The notes: generated by a model not told the origin, from the letters alone. Counted from the stretch's first letter, positions 18,651-28,276 are shown. The stretch is DNA of 64,000 bases from Mesorhizobium sp. (GCF_024509055.1 NZ_JANINM010000022.1:1-64000); one strand, 5' to 3'. A program made the numbers and translations.

Positions 18651-18802
18651 GTACTATTCCAGTCAACGGTGTCTTCTAGATTGCCGCGGTGGTCGGGATG
18701 GTTATCCTGGCCACCGCAAATTCTTTCCTGGCACAACCACAGCGGCGAATTCCCCCTCCAATATCATTGACAAATCAATGCCTTGATTGCACGATTCAAT
18801 AA

Positions 18803-18819
18803 TCGATAAAAATCGACTA
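18803..18819. promoter_or_regulatory. Inverted repeat before the amine transaminase gene
   Basis: TCGAT-AAAA-ATCGA is a perfect inverted repeat 18 nt upstream of the GTG start. The 15-mer covering it (GATAAAAATCGACTA, 18805-18819) recurs with one change at 29113-29127, which suggests a shared regulator. Confidence 0.45.
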
Positions 18820-18833
18820 GTGTGGAGAGAGCC

Positions 18834-19793
18834 GTGGCATACACCGACTTTATTTTCGACGGTTACCGCAAGCGCGTTGCCGAACTCGAGGCCAGCGACA
18901 ATCCGTTCGCAAAGGGGGTCGCCTATGTCGAAGGCGAGCTTTATCCCATCCACGAAGCCCGCATTCCCATCCTCGACCAGGGGTTCCTGCATTCCGACCT
19001 GACCTATGACGTGCCCTCGATCTGGGACGGACGCTTCTTCCGCCTCGACGACCATCTGGACCGCTTCGAGCGCAGCCTGAAGCAGCTGCGGCTGCGCAGC
19101 CCGCTCGACCGCCACGGCATCCGCCAGAAGCTGATCGAGATGGCGGCCAAGAGCGGCATCCGGGACGCCTATGTCTGCATGATCGTGACGCGCGGCCTGA
19201 AATTCATCCGCCAATACAGCCCCGATGAAATCGAGAACAATCTTTACCTCATGGTGCAGCCTTTCGTCTGGGTGATGGGAGAGGAACTTCAGAAAACCGG
19301 CGGCTCCGCCATCATCGCCCGCGACGTCCGCCGCGTCCCCCCTGGCGCCATCGACCCGACCGTGAAGAACCTGCAGTGGGGCGATTTCGTGCGCGGCATG
19401 TTCGAAGCGCGCGATCGCGGCGCCAACTACCCGATCCTGACGGACGGCGACGGAAACCTGACTGAAGGTTCTGGCTTCAATGTCTGCATCATCAAGGACG
19501 GCGTGCTGCGGACGCCGAAGCGCGGCGTGCTGGAAGGCGTCACGCGCAAGACGGTGCTGGAAGTCGCCAAGACGCACGGCGTCGAATGCCATGTCGAGGA
19601 CGTTCCGGTAAGCGCGGCCTATGATTGCGACGAACTGCTCTTCGTCACCACGGCCGGCGGCGTCATGCCGATCACCAAGCTGGACGGAGCGCCGATCGGC
19701 AACGGAGAAGTCGGCCCGATCAGCAAGACGATCTGGAAGGCTTACTGGGAAGCCCATTACGACCCGATGCGCAGCTTCGCCATCAACTATTGA
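18834..19793 (+). CDS. Class IV PLP aminotransferase, likely (R)-selective amine transaminase
   Basis: A 319-residue fold-type IV transaminase. The PLP lysine is Lys178 in [16 protein letters not shown], followed by [14 protein letters not shown]. Segments [10 protein letters not shown] (52-60) with [26 protein letters not shown] and [14 protein letters not shown] closely follow, from memory, the characterised (R)-amine transaminases of Aspergillus terreus and Arthrobacter (ATA-117), and differ from branched-chain or D-alanine transaminases. The predicted reaction moves an amino group from an (R)-amine to pyruvate. GTG 18834 with GGAGAG upstream is chosen over GTG 18822. It is flanked by terminators and monocistronic. 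Confidence 0.85.
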   Translation: MAYTDFIFDGYRKRVAELEASDNPFAKGVAYVEGELYPIHEARIPILDQGFLHSDLTYDVPSIWDGRFFRLDDHLDRFERSLKQLRLRSPLDRHGIRQKLIEMAAKSGIRDAYVCMIVTRGLKFIRQYSPDEIENNLYLMVQPFVWVMGEELQKTGGSAIIARDVRRVPPGAIDPTVKNLQWGDFVRGMFEARDRGANYPILTDGDGNLTEGSGFNVCIIKDGVLRTPKRGVLEGVTRKTVLEVAKTHGVECHVEDVPVSAAYDCDELLFVTTAGGVMPITKLDGAPIGNGEVGPISKTIWKAYWEAHYDPMRSFAINY

Positions 19794-19853
19794 GCGACGA
19801 TCCGGCGTACAGCCGGCTCGGCTTCAACTACGGATTTCGTGCCGCGATATGAA

Positions 19854-19885
19854 AAGGCTGCGACCCACTTAAGGGTCGCAGCCTT
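19854..19885. terminator. Bidirectional rho-independent terminator
   Basis: A perfect 13-bp stem (AAGGCTGCGACCC / GGGTCGCAGCCTT) with a 6-nt loop, a T-rich 3' flank on the plus strand and an A-rich 5' flank. It sits between convergent genes, the class IV transaminase and the nitroreductase. Confidence 0.9.
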
Positions 19886-19906
19886 CTTCATTTCGGGAAG
19901 GGTCGT

Positions 19907-20476
19907 TCAGGCGATCCGGCAGGCGGTTTCGAAGGCAAGCCGCGGCAGCCTCGCAAACAGGCCGGCGGGATCGCCATAGCCGAGATTGACCAGGAAATTG
20001 CTCTTCCAGCTCGTGCCGGCGAAGAAGGCTTCGTCGACGAGATGGTTCTTGAACCCGGACATCGGTCCGGCGTCGAGCCCCAGCATGCGGGCGGCGAGGA
20101 TAAGATATCCGCCCTGCAGCGTGCCGTTGCGAAAGGCGGTCTCGTGCGCGACGTCAGGGCTCGAGGTGAACCAGGAACGCGCGTCGGTGTGCGGAAAGAG
20201 TTCCGGCAACCGGTCGTAGAATGCCTCGTCATACGCGACGATCGCGGTCACCGGCGCCGCCATGGTCTTGGCGGAATTGCCGCTGCTCAACGCTGGCCTG
20301 AGCTTCTCCTTGGCTTCGAGCGACTTGACGAACACGAACCGGCCAGGCGAGCAGTTCGCCGAGGTCGGCGCCATCTTCAGCAAATCGTAGAGCTGCCGTA
20401 GCGTCTCGTCGGACACCGGTTTGTCCGTCCACTTGTTGTGGGTGCGGGCTTCGGTGAAAATGCTGTAGTCGTTCAT
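19907..20476 (-). CDS. Nitroreductase-family protein, RutE-like malonic semialdehyde reductase
   Basis: A 189-residue FMN-dependent nitroreductase-fold protein. [18 protein letters not shown] and [16 protein letters not shown] follow the RutE/HadB subgroup, which in E. coli RutE reduces malonic semialdehyde to 3-hydroxypropionate in uracil breakdown. No other rut genes are present, so another small semialdehyde is possible here, for example a product of the adjacent aminotransferase. ATG 20476 is taken as the start on family length; ATG 20498-20500 is an alternative and neither has a strong ribosome-binding site. Confidence 0.82.
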   Translation of the reverse strand: MNDYSIFTEARTHNKWTDKPVSDETLRQLYDLLKMAPTSANCSPGRFVFVKSLEAKEKLRPALSSGNSAKTMAAPVTAIVAYDEAFYDRLPELFPHTDARSWFTSSPDVAHETAFRNGTLQGGYLILAARMLGLDAGPMSGFKNHLVDEAFFAGTSWKSNFLVNLGYGDPAGLFARLPRLAFETACRIA

Positions 20477-20561
20477 CGCGATCCGCGCATCCCTGGGCAT
20501 GAATTCTGACGCCCGCCCCCATGAGCAGGCGCCCTGATGGTTCGTACTATATCCCCCGGAA

Positions 20562-20595
20562 ATGCGGCGATCCGTATCTCGTCGGATCGCCGCAT
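20562..20595 (-). terminator. Strong hairpin after the GSA-type aminotransferase
   Basis: A perfect 13-bp inverted repeat (ATGCGGCGATCCG / CGGATCGCCGCAT, 8-nt loop) begins 10 nt past the aminotransferase stop on the minus strand. No clear T-run follows. It likely separates this gene from the RutE-like gene. Confidence 0.6.
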
Positions 20596-20604
20596 GGCCC
20601 GCCT

Positions 20605-21888
20605 TCAGCGAGCGACTTTGAGCCTCGCGAGGACCAGCGGATTCTCGTTCGCGGGAATTCGCGTGCGCTCGGCCTTCAGTTCTGCGAAGGCTTGCTCACT
20701 CGCCTTCAGCGTCTGGTCGATGTCGGCCGCCGTCATGGCCGCGTTGAGGAACATGTTGTGATAGGGGTGGAAATAGACCCCGTGCTTGAGGGCATTCGTC
20801 ACCCAGGCGTAGCCGAGGCGCATGTCCGGATCGTCATGGAACAGTATTTGCGGCATCTGCGAGGGACCGGTCTGGCGCAGCGAGAAGCCGAAGTCGGCGG
20901 CCTGCTCGTCGAGCCCGGCCCGCAATTTGTCAGCCAGCTCCACGGTGTGTTCCAGATATTTGGTTTCGCGGATCAGGCGCAGCGTCTTGATGCCGGCCGC
21001 CATCGGAACGGCGGAGAACCAGAAGGAGCCAGTGGCGAAGATGGAGCGGGCCGCCGCGTAGAACCGCTGCGAGCCCATCATCGCCGAGATCGGATGTCCG
21101 TTGGCGATCGCCTTGCCCCAGCAGCTGATGTCCGGCTCGACGCCCAGAATTGACCAGGAGCAATCCCGCGCCAGCCTGAAGCCGGCCCGTACGTCATCGA
21201 CGATCAGCGGCGCATCCACGGCGTCGCAAATCTTGCGGGCTGCCTTGGCGAAAGCCTCGGACGGAATGAGCTGATCGGCGAAAACCTCGTGCTTGAACGG
21301 TGTCGCGAAAATGCCGGCGACGTCGCCGTCCGCCGATCGCACCGCCGCCTCCAGGCTTTCGATGTTGTTATATTCATAGGCGATGATCTGGCGCCGCTCG
21401 TCGTCGACGATGCCGGTGAGGTTCGGCGTGCACCAGGGCTGCGACCCGTGATAGGCGCCCGTCGCCACCATTATCTTGCGGCGCTTCGAGTAAGCGCGCG
21501 CCGTCGTCATCGCCATCGTAGTGGCGTCGCTGCCGTTCTTGCAGAACATCGCCCAATCGGCATGGGACACCATCGAGACCATCGCTTCAGCGAGGTCCAC
21601 CATCAGGTGCGACGGTCCGGTCATGGTGTCGCCTAGCTCAGCCTGCCGACGCGCGGCGGCCTCGATGTCGACATTTCCATAGCCAAATAGATTAGGGCCA
21701 TAGGCGCTCAAATAGTCGATATATTCATTACCATCGACATCCCACAGCCTGGCGCCGCTGGCGCGGCTGAAGAACTGCGGGAAATCGGAAGGCAAAAGTG
21801 CTGTAGATTCATGACCATACATACCCCCAGGTATGACGCGGCGGGCGCGCTCCAGCAGCTCAGAATTCCGACGATTCGACCAAGTCAT
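20605..21888 (-). CDS. Class III aminotransferase, glutamate-1-semialdehyde-aminomutase-like
   Basis: A 427-residue PLP enzyme of the GSA-aminomutase-like branch of class III. The Schiff-base lysine is Lys259 in [15 protein letters not shown], and the PLP-binding DDVRAGFR and [18 protein letters not shown] segments are present. This branch also contains beta-amino-acid transaminases, some from Mesorhizobium, so a catabolic beta-transaminase is more likely than heme synthesis. ATG 21888 fits family length; the frame is open to 22065. It is divergent from the polyamine-type ABC operon, suggesting that the operon imports its substrate. Confidence 0.85.
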   Translation of the reverse strand: MTWSNRRNSELLERARRVIPGGMYGHESTALLPSDFPQFFSRASGARLWDVDGNEYIDYLSAYGPNLFGYGNVDIEAAARRQAELGDTMTGPSHLMVDLAEAMVSMVSHADWAMFCKNGSDATTMAMTTARAYSKRRKIMVATGAYHGSQPWCTPNLTGIVDDERRQIIAYEYNNIESLEAAVRSADGDVAGIFATPFKHEVFADQLIPSEAFAKAARKICDAVDAPLIVDDVRAGFRLARDCSWSILGVEPDISCWGKAIANGHPISAMMGSQRFYAAARSIFATGSFWFSAVPMAAGIKTLRLIRETKYLEHTVELADKLRAGLDEQAADFGFSLRQTGPSQMPQILFHDDPDMRLGYAWVTNALKHGVYFHPYHNMFLNAAMTAADIDQTLKASEQAFAELKAERTRIPANENPLVLARLKVAR

Positions 21889-21916
21889 TGATGTGATACC
21901 CCTATTTACGTCGCAG

Positions 21917-21942
21917 GCTATAGCAAGAAAAATATCTGCTAT
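21917..21942. promoter_or_regulatory. Inverted repeat in the aminotransferase/ABC intergenic region
   Basis: ATAGCA-N11-TGCTAT (21920-25 and 21937-42) with an overlapping perfect palindrome GCTATAGC. It lies about 30 nt upstream of the aminotransferase start and about 235 nt before the binding-protein start in the divergent spacer, a plausible operator. No linked regulator gene is obvious. Confidence 0.4.
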
Positions 21943-22177
21943 CAACGATGAATCCGATGGATTGTCCGTTCCTTTTCGGTTACAAAACTCCGCGCCGGGC
22001 AATGCGCGGGCATTAGCCGCCACCGCAGACCGGTTCGCAGTGTCGCGCGTCAGGAGACATGCCAATGGTAGGATTGATCGTTGGAGAAGCCAACCTTGCC
22101 TGAGGCACGTTCAATTCGATCAGCGGGTTAGAGACGCGGCGGCACCAAGCGTGAAATCAAAATCCAAAGGGGAATCC

Positions 22178-23233
22178 ATGAACATCATCAAGAATGGCCT
22201 GAACAGACGCAGCGTGTTGAAGCTTGGGGCTGGTACGGCAGCGGCTTCATTTCTCGCCATGCCGGCAATCGGCCGGGCAGCTCCGACGTCGTTGTCTGTC
22301 GCCAATGGCGGCGGCGCGCTGGGCGATGCCTTCAAGGCCGCGTGTTTCGATACCTTCGAGAAAAAGACCGGCATCAAGATCATCAGCGCTCCTTACATGG
22401 AAGGCGCTCGGCTGAAGGCGATGGTCGAGGCCGGCGCGGTCGATATCGACGTGACCGACACGGATTCGTCCGAAGCCGCGCCGCTGGCCGTTGCCGGGCT
22501 TCTCGACGAGATCGACTACAGCGTCGTGCCGAAGGCGGGGCTGATCGATGGCGCCGCCAGCAAATACTGGACGTCGTGCTACATTGCCGGCTGCGTGCTC
22601 AGCTGGAACACCGACTCCAAGGACGGCCGCCCGAAGAACTGGCAGGAATTCTTCGATCCCAAGATCAAGGGTCGCAGGACGCTCTGGAAGAACGCGGCGC
22701 AGACCATGGAAGTGGCGGCGCTGGGCGCCGGCCAGACGCTAGACAAGCTCTATCCGCTGGATATCGACCGCGCCTTCGCTATGCTCGACGGCATTCGCTC
22801 GTCCATCACCTGGTGGACGTCCGGCGCCCAGAGCGCCCAGCTTCTTGCCAATGGCGACGCCGATTTCGGCATGTGCTGGAACGGCCGTGTCGACCCGGTC
22901 AAGCAACAGGGCGGTCCGATCGACTACACGTTCGACTATTCGCTGCATACCCCCGGCATCTGGAGCCTGCCCAAGGGCGGCCGCAACCGCGACACCGCGA
23001 TGAAGTTTATCGCGCATTGCATGGACCCGGAGGTCCAGGCGGCCTTTTCCAAGTTGATCCCCTATGGGCCGACGAACGACAAAGCGTTCGACATCCTGTC
23101 GTCGGAGGAGCGTGCGCGCATGCCGAGCGCTCCGGAGAACCGGAAGCTTTCGGTCGCGATCAATGGTGACTACTGGCTCGAGAACGGCACGAAGATCTAC
23201 GACCGCTTCAACACCTGGGTCGTGACGAAATAG
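22178..23233 (+). CDS. ABC transporter substrate-binding protein (polyamine/opine type, Tat signal)
   Basis: A 351-residue periplasmic binding protein of the PotD/SBP family 1 type. The N-terminus NRRSVLKLGAGTAAASFLAMP is a twin-arginine signal, so it is probably exported folded. ATG 22178 follows AAAGGGGA with good spacing; the longer frame to 21833 is not needed. It heads an operon with two permeases and an ATPase. Substrates of this family include polyamines, opines, gamma-aminobutyrate-like compounds and 2-aminoethylphosphonate; the divergent aminotransferase favours an amine or amino acid. Confidence 0.9.
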   Translation: MNIIKNGLNRRSVLKLGAGTAAASFLAMPAIGRAAPTSLSVANGGGALGDAFKAACFDTFEKKTGIKIISAPYMEGARLKAMVEAGAVDIDVTDTDSSEAAPLAVAGLLDEIDYSVVPKAGLIDGAASKYWTSCYIAGCVLSWNTDSKDGRPKNWQEFFDPKIKGRRTLWKNAAQTMEVAALGAGQTLDKLYPLDIDRAFAMLDGIRSSITWWTSGAQSAQLLANGDADFGMCWNGRVDPVKQQGGPIDYTFDYSLHTPGIWSLPKGGRNRDTAMKFIAHCMDPEVQAAFSKLIPYGPTNDKAFDILSSEERARMPSAPENRKLSVAINGDYWLENGTKIYDRFNTWVVTK

Positions 23234-23249
23234 GCGAACCTTTCAAGGC

Positions 23250-23285
23250 GGAGCTGCGCGGGTAACCTGTTACTCGCGCAGTTCC
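23250..23285 (+). terminator. Long hairpin between binding-protein and permease genes
   Basis: A roughly 17-bp nearly perfect stem (GGAGCTGCGCG-G-GTAAC with its complement, two G-T pairs) followed by TTCTTTC, 17 nt after the stop. Placement between a binding-protein gene and its permease genes is typical of partial termination that keeps the binding protein in excess. Confidence 0.75.
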
Positions 23286-23390
23286 TTCTTTCGTTTCGAT
23301 TCGACATCGGTTGTGCGAAAGCCTGGCAATCTGCTGAAGTGGTCGCGCCCGTCCAGAGCACCCGGATCCGCGTTAGGATATTTTGACGCC

Positions 23391-24230
23391 ATGAAGCATC
23401 GCAGCTTCCTGCTTTACATCCCCGTCGCGCTGCTGCTGGCACCCTTCTTCCTTGCGCCGATGGCGATGATCGGGACGGAGAGTTTCAGCGGCCAGCAAGG
23501 TTTCGGGGCGGAATACGCAAAGGTCGTGACCGACCAGGGCATCCGAACAGTCCTCTACAACACATTCTACGTCGCCGCGATGGTGACGATCTTCTCGCTG
23601 GTGATCGGCTATCCGGTCGCCTATGTGCTGGCGCGGCTCCGAGGACGATGGGCCACCATCGGCATATTCCTGATCTTCCTGCCCTTCTGGGCAAGCACGG
23701 TGATCCGTTCATTCGCCTGGATGATCCTTCTCGGCCGCAAGGGGCCGGTCAACTCCATGCTGCTCGGCCTCGGCTTCATCACGGACCCGATCCGCTTCAT
23801 CGACAACGGGCTCGGATTGATGATCGCCATGACCTACATCATGGTGCCGTTCATCGTGGTGCCCATCCTCAACGGCCTGCGCGGCATCGACCCGAACCTT
23901 CCGCGGGCCGCCGCGGTGCTCGGCGCCAATCCATGGCGCCAGTTCCTGGCCGTCACACTGCCGCTTTCCCTGCCCAATGTAGCGGTCGGCTGCACGATCG
24001 TCTTCGTCACCTCACTAGGCTTCTTCGTCACGCCTTCACTTCTCGGCGGCGACCTGACCGTGGTTTCGATGCTGATCAGCGAGCAGGCCAACAGGCTGCT
24101 GGACTGGCCGCTCGCCTCGGCGCTGGCGATCATCGTCCTTCTACTCACCATCGTCATCTTCGCTCTGCTGCGGCTCAGCCAGCTGGCTTCGCGGCGCAGA
24201 GGGAAGGCGCAGGCGGGAGTGTTCGCATGA
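23391..24230 (+). CDS. ABC transporter permease (PotB type)
   Basis: A 279-residue inner-membrane permease of the spermidine/putrescine-type family with about six membrane segments and the EAA-like loop ILNGLRGIDPNLPRAAAVLGANPWRQF that contacts the ATPase. ATG 23391 starts the first membrane helix (FLLYIPVALLLAPFF); earlier in-frame codons would add a non-hydrophobic extension. It overlaps the next permease by an ATGA junction. Confidence 0.92.
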   Translation: MKHRSFLLYIPVALLLAPFFLAPMAMIGTESFSGQQGFGAEYAKVVTDQGIRTVLYNTFYVAAMVTIFSLVIGYPVAYVLARLRGRWATIGIFLIFLPFWASTVIRSFAWMILLGRKGPVNSMLLGLGFITDPIRFIDNGLGLMIAMTYIMVPFIVVPILNGLRGIDPNLPRAAAVLGANPWRQFLAVTLPLSLPNVAVGCTIVFVTSLGFFVTPSLLGGDLTVVSMLISEQANRLLDWPLASALAIIVLLLTIVIFALLRLSQLASRRRGKAQAGVFA

Positions 24231-25033
24231 GCATCTCCGAAAAGAAGCTGTGGGCCGCCTGGAGCCGTTTCCTGACCGGCATGGTCGGGGCCATCCTCAT
24301 CGGTTTCCTGGTGCCTATCCTGGTCGTCGTGGCGGTGTCCTTCCAGAGCAAGTCCTATCTATCGTTCCCGCCGACGGATTTTTCGCTGCGCTGGTACCAG
24401 CAATTCATCGGCAATGACGACTACCGCTCCGCGATCCTCAACAGCATGATGATCGGGGCGACCGCCGCGGCGCTGGCGACGATCGCCGGAATTTCCACGG
24501 CATTGGCCGCCGTTCGCGCCGGTGCACCAGGTTCGACGATCGTCAGCGCCCTGTCCGTCGCGCCCGCGATACTGCCGCAGATCGTTCTGGCGATCGGGCT
24601 CTTCCCGATCAGCGTGTGGCTGGGGCTGCAGGGAACGCTATGGGCGGTGATCCTGGCGCATGCGGTGATCGGTTTGCCGTTTCCGTTCATCACGGTCTGC
24701 GGCGCGCTGGCATCGTACTCCAACCGCATCGAGATCGCCTCGATGACGCTCGGCGCCAATCCCTTCCAGACCTTCCGGCTGATCACCTTCCCGATGATCA
24801 GGCCGGCGGTGATCGCGGGTTTCATCTTCGCCTTCGCGGCGTCGCTCGACGAACTGGTGCTGGCGCTCTTCCTCAGCAGCCCGTCGACGCGGACACTGCC
24901 TCTCCTGCTCTGGGAGCAGCTCAACTTCCAGGTCACGCCTGAAATCGCTGCCGCGGCCAGCGTCATTCTCGCCGTAACAAGCCTACTCATTCTCGCGGCA
25001 ACTTTGTTGCCCCGTCTCGGCACGGACAATTAG
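24227..25033 (+). CDS. ABC transporter permease (PotC type)
   Basis: A 268-residue second permease, about six membrane segments, with the coupling loop IEIASMTLGANPFQTFRLITFPMIRPAVIAG. Its ATG overlaps the stop of the preceding permease by 4 nt, indicating translational coupling. It pairs with the gene before it to form the membrane channel. Confidence 0.92.
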   Translation: MSISEKKLWAAWSRFLTGMVGAILIGFLVPILVVVAVSFQSKSYLSFPPTDFSLRWYQQFIGNDDYRSAILNSMMIGATAAALATIAGISTALAAVRAGAPGSTIVSALSVAPAILPQIVLAIGLFPISVWLGLQGTLWAVILAHAVIGLPFPFITVCGALASYSNRIEIASMTLGANPFQTFRLITFPMIRPAVIAGFIFAFAASLDELVLALFLSSPSTRTLPLLLWEQLNFQVTPEIAAAASVILAVTSLLILAATLLPRLGTDN

Positions 25034-25034
25034 G

Positions 25035-26162
25035 ATGCTGCAGATGCCCGATCGATCGGCGACAGGTCAGAACCGTGCCGCAGGGGGCGCCGCGGTTTCC
25101 ATTCGCAATCTTTGCAAGCGCTACAACAGTTTTGAGGCCGTCGTACCCACGTCGGTCGAGATCGATTCTGGCGACTTCTTTGCCATCATCGGACCGAGTG
25201 GCTCCGGCAAGTCGACGCTGCTCGGCATGATCGCGGGCTATATCGATCCGACGGAAGGGCAGATCGTGGTCGACGGGCGCGACATCGTTCCCGAGCCGAT
25301 CTACCGCCGCAACATCGGCATGGTGTTTCAGAATTATGCGCTGTTCCCGCATCTTTCCGTCGCCCAGAATGTCGCCTACCCGCTGAAAATCCGCGGCGTG
25401 GCGAAGGACGAGATTGCCAAGCGCGTGCGCGAGAGCCTCGCCATGGTGCGGCTTGAAGCCTTTGCGTCGCGCAAGCCCTCGGAACTCTCCGGCGGGCAGC
25501 AGCAGCGCATCGCGCTGGCGCGGGCGTCGATCTATCATCCGTCGATCCTCTTGATGGACGAACCGCTCGGCGCGCTCGACAAGAACCTCCGCGACGAGAT
25601 GCAGGAAGAGATCAAGCGCTTCCAGCAGGAGCTCGGGGCAACGGTCATCTACGTCACCCACGACCAGCAGGAAGCCGCGTTCCTGGCCGACCGCATCGCC
25701 ATCATGCGCGACGGCGCCATGACGCAGATCGGCAGCCCGCGCGCGCTCTACGAGCAGCCCAACAGCCGCTTCGTCGCCGAGTTCCTCGGCGAGGCCTCGA
25801 TTTTCCCGGTCAAATCGGCGTCGGGAAAGCAGGACGGCCAGCCTCGCCAGATCGTGCTGGAGGATGGCACGCAGGCCGCGATCCGCACGGATGAGGATGC
25901 GGGTCCGGGCCGTTTCGCCTGCATCCGGCCGGAGCGGGTCACCGTCGGTCCGAAGGCCCGGAGCATGGACAATACCTATACAGGCACCGTGCGCGAGAGC
26001 CTCTATACGCCGGGCAGCATACGTTACCGGGTCGAGCTCAACGGCACCGGCTGCGCGCTGAAGGTGCGTGTGCTGCCGCAGGGCAATACCGAGGTTTTCG
26101 AAACTGGAAGCGCCGTCGATATCGGCTGGTCGGCCGACGACATGACCATCCTTCAGGAATAG
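25035..26162 (+). CDS. ABC transporter ATP-binding protein (PotA type)
   Basis: A 375-residue ATPase with Walker A GPSGSGKST, Q-loop VFQNYALFPHL, signature LSGGQQQRIALARA, Walker B ILLMDEPLGALD and H-loop VTHDQ, followed by a C-terminal TOBE-like domain from about residue 285 (CIRPERVTVGP). It energises the importer formed with the three preceding genes. The start lies 1 nt after the preceding stop; ATG 25044 is an alternative. Confidence 0.94.
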   Translation: MLQMPDRSATGQNRAAGGAAVSIRNLCKRYNSFEAVVPTSVEIDSGDFFAIIGPSGSGKSTLLGMIAGYIDPTEGQIVVDGRDIVPEPIYRRNIGMVFQNYALFPHLSVAQNVAYPLKIRGVAKDEIAKRVRESLAMVRLEAFASRKPSELSGGQQQRIALARASIYHPSILLMDEPLGALDKNLRDEMQEEIKRFQQELGATVIYVTHDQQEAAFLADRIAIMRDGAMTQIGSPRALYEQPNSRFVAEFLGEASIFPVKSASGKQDGQPRQIVLEDGTQAAIRTDEDAGPGRFACIRPERVTVGPKARSMDNTYTGTVRESLYTPGSIRYRVELNGTGCALKVRVLPQGNTEVFETGSAVDIGWSADDMTILQE

Positions 26163-26226
26163 TCGCGATCGATCTTCGGCGAGACCACGCTTACAGCCGG
26201 TCGCAGTTCGCGGCCTGCTCCGCTTT

Positions 26227-26880
26227 CTATTTCGGCTTCTGCTGGCCGTAGGTCTTGTACCGGTTCTTGACCACGCTCAATTCATCGTCGGTCAGCATGA
26301 CCGGACGGCCGACCGTGCTGGCAAGCATGTACTGCCTGGCCAGCGTTTCCAGCTTCTCGGTTCGAGCGACCGCGGTGGCGAGATCCGGCCCGTGGGCGAT
26401 CATGCCATGGTTCGCGATGAGGCAGGTGTTTCGTTCCGCCAGGGCGCGGACGACGACCTGTGCGAGTTCCGCAGTGCCGAAGGGCGCATAGTCGGAACAT
26501 GGGACATCGTCGCCTCCAAACGAGGCAATCATGTAGTGGAACGGCGGCAGGTCCTGCCGTAGGCATGAGAGCGCGACGCAGTGGTCCGGATGGGCGTGCA
26601 CGACGGCCTGCGCCTGAGGGAAGGCCCTGTAGATCGCCGCATGCATGTTCCATTCGCTGGACGGGCGAAACTCACCATTCCAGTCGCCGTCGAGCGTCAT
26701 TTCCACCATGGCGGCCTGATCGAGTTTTTCAGGCGAGATGCCGGTCGGCGTTATCAGCATGCCGTCGCTCTCGAGCCGCAGGCTGATGTTCCCAGAGGTT
26801 CCGCTGTTCAAACCCTTCGAGGCGATGACGCGCACCGCGTCGACAAGGGATTGACGCATGGTTGTCGTTTGAGCAGTCAT
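26227..26880 (-). CDS. Class II aldolase family protein, OtnC-like
   Basis: A 217-residue zinc-dependent class II aldolase/adducin-family protein. The metal ligands are visible in VVHAHPDH (HxH) and IANHGMIAHG, with the Glu in PSSEWNMHAAIY. Directly downstream of a DUF1537 kinase, the known partner is OtnC, which decarboxylates 3-oxo-tetronate 4-phosphate to dihydroxyacetone phosphate; fuculose-phosphate-type aldolases are the alternative. The ATG at 26880 overlaps the kinase stop by 4 nt, so the two are translationally coupled. Confidence 0.87.
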   Translation of the reverse strand: MTAQTTTMRQSLVDAVRVIASKGLNSGTSGNISLRLESDGMLITPTGISPEKLDQAAMVEMTLDGDWNGEFRPSSEWNMHAAIYRAFPQAQAVVHAHPDHCVALSCLRQDLPPFHYMIASFGGDDVPCSDYAPFGTAELAQVVVRALAERNTCLIANHGMIAHGPDLATAVARTEKLETLARQYMLASTVGRPVMLTDDELSVVKNRYKTYGQQKPK

Positions 26881-28214
26881 TGGTTCCTCGCCTGTGGCGG
26901 CCATTGTTCGAGATAAGGTTCGGTCCGTACCGGCCGGCGCATCTCGTCGAGCACGGTGGAAAAGACGTCCAGTCCACCAAGCTTGCCGGACTTCAGCATC
27001 AGCGCGACGGGAAACGGCATTTCGGCAACCATGCGCCCGGTGCCCAGGCCCTGGTAAGGGCCAACGATGAAATGGGCAATCGGCAGTTTGGGCACAATGG
27101 CTCCGGCGGTCTCGCCGCCGGCGACGACAAGCCGGCGAACGCCGCTGTCGAAGATCAGGCGTTGCGCGAGATCGGTGAGAAAGTCCTCGGCGGCGCGCGC
27201 CACCACGTCACGGCCATATCTGCCCTGGAGGCGTTCGACTTCGTCCTGTGGCGCCATCGTGGCGATGGCAATCGCCCTGCCCGCGCCGATCGCCACATTG
27301 GCCGACGCCAATGTCGAAGCAAGCACATCCGCGCCATCCATGACGCGGGAGAGATCGACCGTGACGACCTCGTTCTGCTGGCCAAAATGCGCCAGTTGCT
27401 CGGCGGTGCGCGGCGCTACGCTGCCGGCAAGCACGACAGCGGGGCCATCGACGCCGGGGAGTTCGGCCACCTGGGGATTGGCAAGCTTGCCGCTGCGCCG
27501 CCATGACGTGGGCAGATGCGCCGCGACAGACGCGTTCCCGGTCAACAGAGGCATCGGCGCCGCAGCCCCCGCGATCGAAGCAAGGTCCCGCTCATAGATC
27601 GTGTCGGTCACGGCAAAGCGAATGCCCTCCCCGGTCAGCGCCTCGCAATGTTTGACGATGGCGTCAGGACCGCGATCGACCACTGGATGCGCGACGAGCC
27701 CGACGCGGCTGCGGCTCTGCGCGGCAAGAACGCGAACGATGTTGGAATCCGTCATCGGCGTGAGCGGGTCGAAGCGCTTCGGCGATTCCGCCAGTATCTG
27801 TGAGCCGCCGAACATATAGCCCTGGAACACCGTTCGCTGTGTCTCGCAAAGAGCCGGACAGAAGAGGACGAGCTTCGCATCGAGGAGATCGGCGAGCGCC
27901 TCGGCGCAGGGGCCGATGTTTCCAGCCGGCGTGGAATCGAAGGTCGCGCAATATTTGAAGAATATCTGATCGCAGCCTGTTGATATCAGCCGCCGCGCGG
28001 CGCGCAGGACGAGATCGACCGCCTGCGTGGCCGGTATCACGCGCGTCTTCAACGCGATCACATGCGCGAGCGAGCCAGCGGGAATGACCGCCTCGATGCC
28101 GGTCGCGAAACTTGTCGGCACGCCCCGCGCCACCAGCATGGCCGCCAGTTCGGATCCGCCGGTCAAGTCGTCGGCGATCGCGCCGAACAGCAGCGGACGC
28201 TCTCGTTCTGCCAT
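26877..28214 (-). CDS. DUF1537 four-carbon acid sugar kinase, OtnK-like
   Basis: A 445-residue member of the DUF1537 kinase family (D-threonate, D-erythronate and 3-oxo-tetronate kinases). The N-terminal IADDLTGGSELAAML motif binds the sugar acid, FKYCATFDSTPAGNIGP is family-typical, and the C-terminal VVAGGETAGAIV forms the nucleotide site. ATG 28214 has AGGAG 8 nt upstream. Coupled to the OtnC-like gene, it most likely phosphorylates 3-oxo-tetronate or a related C4 acid. OtnI isomerase is not seen. Confidence 0.88.
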   Translation of the reverse strand: MAERERPLLFGAIADDLTGGSELAAMLVARGVPTSFATGIEAVIPAGSLAHVIALKTRVIPATQAVDLVLRAARRLISTGCDQIFFKYCATFDSTPAGNIGPCAEALADLLDAKLVLFCPALCETQRTVFQGYMFGGSQILAESPKRFDPLTPMTDSNIVRVLAAQSRSRVGLVAHPVVDRGPDAIVKHCEALTGEGIRFAVTDTIYERDLASIAGAAAPMPLLTGNASVAAHLPTSWRRSGKLANPQVAELPGVDGPAVVLAGSVAPRTAEQLAHFGQQNEVVTVDLSRVMDGADVLASTLASANVAIGAGRAIAIATMAPQDEVERLQGRYGRDVVARAAEDFLTDLAQRLIFDSGVRRLVVAGGETAGAIVPKLPIAHFIVGPYQGLGTGRMVAEMPFPVALMLKSGKLGGLDVFSTVLDEMRRPVRTEPYLEQWPPQARNQ

Positions 28215-28276
28215 TGATCTATTCTCCTGAACCCCGGTTCGGCCTTGAACCACGGACCGGTCCGGCCGCCATCGTG

